Shown here in pieces: positions 61,759 through 64,000 of a stretch of 64,000 nucleotides of DNA (position 1 is the first letter of the stretch; each line of letters begins with the position of its first letter). The translations under genes and the position numbers were made by a program. Source of the stretch: Paraburkholderia silvatlantica (GTDB lineage: Bacteria > Pseudomonadota > Gammaproteobacteria > Burkholderiales > Burkholderiaceae); the NCBI RefSeq assembly GCF_003096715.1, contig NZ_QEOL01000025.1, forward strand, positions 85,506 through 149,505, given 5' to 3'. Below the pieces are notes generated by a model that saw only the letters and a list, made by a program, of their open reading frames with translations, was not told the origin of the DNA and did no database searches.

Positions 61759-62688
61759 ATGAGCACTCCCGTAGTTTTCATCGACGGCGACCAAGGCACC
61801 ACCGGGCTGCAAATCCATGACCGGCTGCGCAACCGGACCGACATCAGGCTGCTCACACTTGCGGCTGCCGAGCGCAAGGATTCGCGGCGTCGCACGGAAG
61901 CCATCAACGCCTGCGACATCGCCATCCTCTGTTTGCCGGATGCCGCCGCGCGCGAGGCAGTGGGCGCCATTGTCAATCCTGCCGTCCGGGTGATCGACGC
62001 AAGCTCCGCCCACCGCACACAGCCGGACTGGACTTACGGTTTTCCGGAAATGACGCCGGGGCAGGCTGAGCAAATTGCGAACGCACGTCGGGTCACCAAT
62101 CCGGGTTGCTATCCAACCGGTGCGGTTGGCCTGCTGCGTCCGTTGGTGCAGGCCAGGCTCATACCGGGCAATTACCCGATCGGCATTCATGCGGTATCCG
62201 GCTACTCCGGACGCGGGCGTGCCGGCGTGGAGGAACACGAGGGGCCGGGAGCCGCCAACGCGCCTTCATACCAGGTCTACGGCCTGGAACTTGCGCACAA
62301 GCACACGCCGGAAATCCAGCAGCACGCCGCGCTTGCGCAGCGTCCCATTTTCGTCCCTGCGTACGGAGCGTTCCGCCAAGGCATCGTGCTGACGGTTCCG
62401 CTGGCGTTGCGGCTGCTGGCGCCCGGCGTGGATGGCGCCACGATGCATGCGTGCCTCGCACGCCACTATGCCGGGGTGACCCACGTACGGGTCTTGCCGC
62501 TGCACGAATCGGGCGCCTTAAAGCACCTGGACCCGCAAGTGCTGAACGGTACGAACGACATGCACTTGAGCGTTTTTCATAACGTGGAGCACGGCCAGGT
62601 CTTGCTGTCTGCGGTTTTCGACAATCTTGGCAAAGGCGCATCCGGAGCCGCGGTTCAGAACCTGAACCTCATGCTCACCCGGCAATAG
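61759..62688 (+). CDS. argC: N-acetyl-gamma-glutamyl-phosphate reductase, type 2
   Basis: A 309-residue short-form (type 2) ArgC, which reduces N-acetyl-glutamyl-5-phosphate in arginine synthesis. N-terminal VVFIDGDQGTTGLQIHDRL is the NADP fold; catalytic Cys117 is in TNPGCYPTGAVGLLRPL; GYSGRGRAGVEEHE and FVPAYGAFRQGIVLTVPL follow. Burkholderiaceae often have a separate housekeeping argC. Here it stands alone under a LysR regulator and may serve another acyl-glutamate-like pathway. Confidence 0.93.
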   Translation: MSTPVVFIDGDQGTTGLQIHDRLRNRTDIRLLTLAAAERKDSRRRTEAINACDIAILCLPDAAAREAVGAIVNPAVRVIDASSAHRTQPDWTYGFPEMTPGQAEQIANARRVTNPGCYPTGAVGLLRPLVQARLIPGNYPIGIHAVSGYSGRGRAGVEEHEGPGAANAPSYQVYGLELAHKHTPEIQQHAALAQRPIFVPAYGAFRQGIVLTVPLALRLLAPGVDGATMHACLARHYAGVTHVRVLPLHESGALKHLDPQVLNGTNDMHLSVFHNVEHGQVLLSAVFDNLGKGASGAAVQNLNLMLTRQ

Positions 62689-63059
62689 ACCCGCGACGCC
62701 GTTTTGCCCTCACCCGATTGCGAACACACCGCACGCGAGCGCGAACACAGTCAAGGCAGCGATTGGCCGACGGTTGATCCGGCTCGCCCGGCGGAGTATT
62801 CGGGTGAGCTTTGGCGCTGTTCTTGAATGCCTTCCCCATTTTGAGTCGCGCTCGTGGGCGCAATCATCGGGGATAGCTGTTTGACAGTCTCCATCAAATG
62901 ATGGAGGTCAAAACGATTAATTGTGCATACGATCGAAACAGACGACAACGATAACGCTTGAGCGCTGCAAAGTCTGGCAAGGTGTCGAACCAGGGTTCGG
63001 ACGAACCGGCCGTTTGCAGCACGAGTCAGCCGGTGTAATCAACCCGGAGGTGGGCCATT
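62689..63059. other. Intergenic region upstream of the second DUF4148 gene
   Basis: About 370 bases. It contains an inverted repeat at 62889-62906 and the promoter of the DUF4148 gene. No gene recognised. Confidence 0.4.
62889..62906. repeat. 8-bp inverted repeat
   Basis: CTCCATCA, two bases, TGATGGAG. No T-run follows, so it is more likely a protein-binding dyad than a terminator. It lies about 155 bases before the DUF4148 gene. Confidence 0.4.
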
Positions 63060-63362
63060 ATGAAGACGCTAGTCCACACAGTTTGCGCGGTCGCCGTCAT
63101 CGCTGTGCCAATTGCATCGTTGGCGCAGTCGGATGGGGGGTTGACGCGCGCGCAGGTCCAGGCCGAGATCGCTCAGCTTCAGCAAGCCGGGTTCAATCCG
63201 GCCAATGCGAATACCGCAGACTTTCCCGCCAACATGCAGGCGACCGACGCAGCTGCCGCAGGCCAGGGCAGCGGCTACGGCCCCGCAATGAACGGCTCCT
63301 CGCAGATGGGCCATCCGGCCAGCCCGACCGGGATGAGGCCGGTATTCTTTGGCGGGTCGTAA
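63060..63362 (+). CDS. Small exported DUF4148 protein, copy 2
   Basis: A 100-residue protein with a signal peptide (about 22 residues, ending ASLAQ) and the DUF4148 pattern LTRAQVQAEIAQLQQAGFNPANANTADFP. It ends MRPVFFGGS, like the first copy's LKPVYFGQ. A strong GGAGGTGG precedes the ATG. It is presumably exported. Function unknown. Confidence 0.88.
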   Translation: MKTLVHTVCAVAVIAVPIASLAQSDGGLTRAQVQAEIAQLQQAGFNPANANTADFPANMQATDAAAAGQGSGYGPAMNGSSQMGHPASPTGMRPVFFGGS

Positions 63363-63971
63363 GCCTTTTCGTCTGGCCAGGTCGGGCGATAGAGAGCATG
63401 CCGTCTCTCTGCGGGACGGCGTGGAGCATCGTGCCATGCGCTTCGCGCCGCTCGCGAATCCGATCTGCTTATTCTGCAATCCTGCCGAACAGCCGACACT
63501 GGCCTGTTTGGTCATGGTTTGACAGCGAGTACGCAAACCGCCGTCTCTGTTTCGACAAGCTTCGCTTCGACGAAGCCAGCGGCTGTTAGCCGTTCAATCA
63601 ACCCGCCCGGCTGTTGGCCAAGCCGGCGCGCCTGAAATTACATTTCCATTACACCTTGTTCGCGCCACAGGGCGTACTTGCCCTGATTGCTCCGGTTCGG
63701 CCGGCTATGCAGAAATGCGCATGGAAATCGTCGTGAATGCTCAAGACGAAGCGATATTGGCTTCCTATAGTCGCTTTCACGTTTTCGCCCCGGCGGTTTT
63801 CAGGCAGGGCGGTTCGATCGATACCACGCCTATTCTGGAGGAGCCCAGCACGCAGTCGACGCGAACAAGAGAGTTGTGAACCAGCCGATGCCCCGACCGC
63901 GCGAAGCGGGCGAGCCTGGCCGGTATGCACGCCACAGCAGTGAACCCATGCTTGCCGACAAAGGAAACACC
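63363..63971. other. Intergenic region near the window end
   Basis: About 600 bases. Short frames occur on both strands, but none has a start site with ribosome-binding sequence or recognisable family. Confidence 0.4.
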
Positions 63972-64000
63972 ATGCGTTTTGCGAAGACTCTTACCCCCAT
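63972..64000 (+). CDS. Start of a gene cut by the window end
   Basis: AAAGGAAAC lies just before ATG 63972; the first residues read MRFAKTLTP, a basic start typical of a signal peptide. Only nine codons are visible, so the product cannot be named. Confidence 0.4.

Overview
The window is about 64 kb of high-GC DNA from a Burkholderiaceae genome, most likely Paraburkholderia or a close relative (Caballeronia/Burkholderia). The pointers are two small DUF4148 secreted proteins, a Tat-exported PenA-like class A beta-lactamase divergent from a PenR/AmpR-type LysR regulator, an acdS-acdR pair for ACC deamination, many LysR/GntR/IclR-regulated catabolic cassettes, and high G+C with GTG/TTG starts. 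There are no rRNAs, ribosomal-protein genes, transposases, integrases, phage genes or CRISPR arrays. Two tRNA genes are present. The content (transport, niche catabolism, resistance) would suit a second chromosome or accessory replicon, but that is inference.

Layout. 1-3341 (minus): etfB, etfA, a CitE-like CoA lyase and ETF-ubiquinone oxidoreductase (cut by the window edge), an electron-transfer operon feeding acyl-CoA-type oxidations into the quinone pool. 3735-5503: HxlR regulator and an MFS permease. 5735-9608: a complete polar-amino-acid-type ABC importer (lipoprotein, two permeases, ATPase) and an IclR regulator. 9698-13526: a PAS-GGDEF diguanylate cyclase, a low-GC glutathione transferase and a degenerate HD-GYP/LuxR fusion. 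13714-15782: cytochrome b561-like protein, a sulfite-oxidase-fold molybdoprotein and an exported protein. 16083-20223 (minus): substrate-binding protein, fused permease-ATPase, GntR regulator and a DUF1989 protein, with a twin palindromic operator upstream. 20786-25991: MFS permease, LysR, amidase and D-serine ammonia-lyase. 26201-30753: chrB-chrA, an MFS permease and a beta-propeller protein, with a long inverted repeat overlapping the chrB start, followed by a carbonic-anhydrase-like remnant.

31060-36392: DUF4148 protein, a MASE1 histidine kinase/NarL response regulator pair, and acdS/acdR. 36502-36940: tRNA-Ala(GGC) and tRNA-Leu(GAG). 37084-42115: TonB-dependent siderophore receptor with a Fur box, LysR and an aldehyde dehydrogenase. 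42199-45959: a methyl-accepting chemotaxis protein with a C-terminal CheR-type tether, and the beta-lactamase/regulator pair. 45976-51952: RspB-like dehydrogenase, ManD/RspA dehydratase and GntR regulator, divergent from a UxuB-like reductase and an MFS permease. Together these match the known L-gulonate-to-2-keto-3-deoxygluconate pathway, and two TACCATGGTA palindromes lie in the divergent gap. 52260-57333: small oxidoreductases, a second DUF1989 protein about 90% identical to the first, a PRC-barrel protein, an aldolase gene fragment and a Fur-family regulator whose 3' end runs into that fragment. 57518-62688: pyruvyltransferase-family protein, RhlE helicase, a low-GC small ORF, and LysR divergent from a type-2 argC. 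63060-63362: second DUF4148 protein. A new coding region begins at 63972 and runs off the window.

No single locus is a clearly undescribed system. The strongest leads are the near-identical DUF1989 pair, one copy of which sits in a GntR-controlled ABC-transport operon with a twin operator; the amidase/D-serine ammonia-lyase cassette; the extended chrBA operon; and the degenerate HD-GYP/LuxR protein near a diguanylate cyclase.
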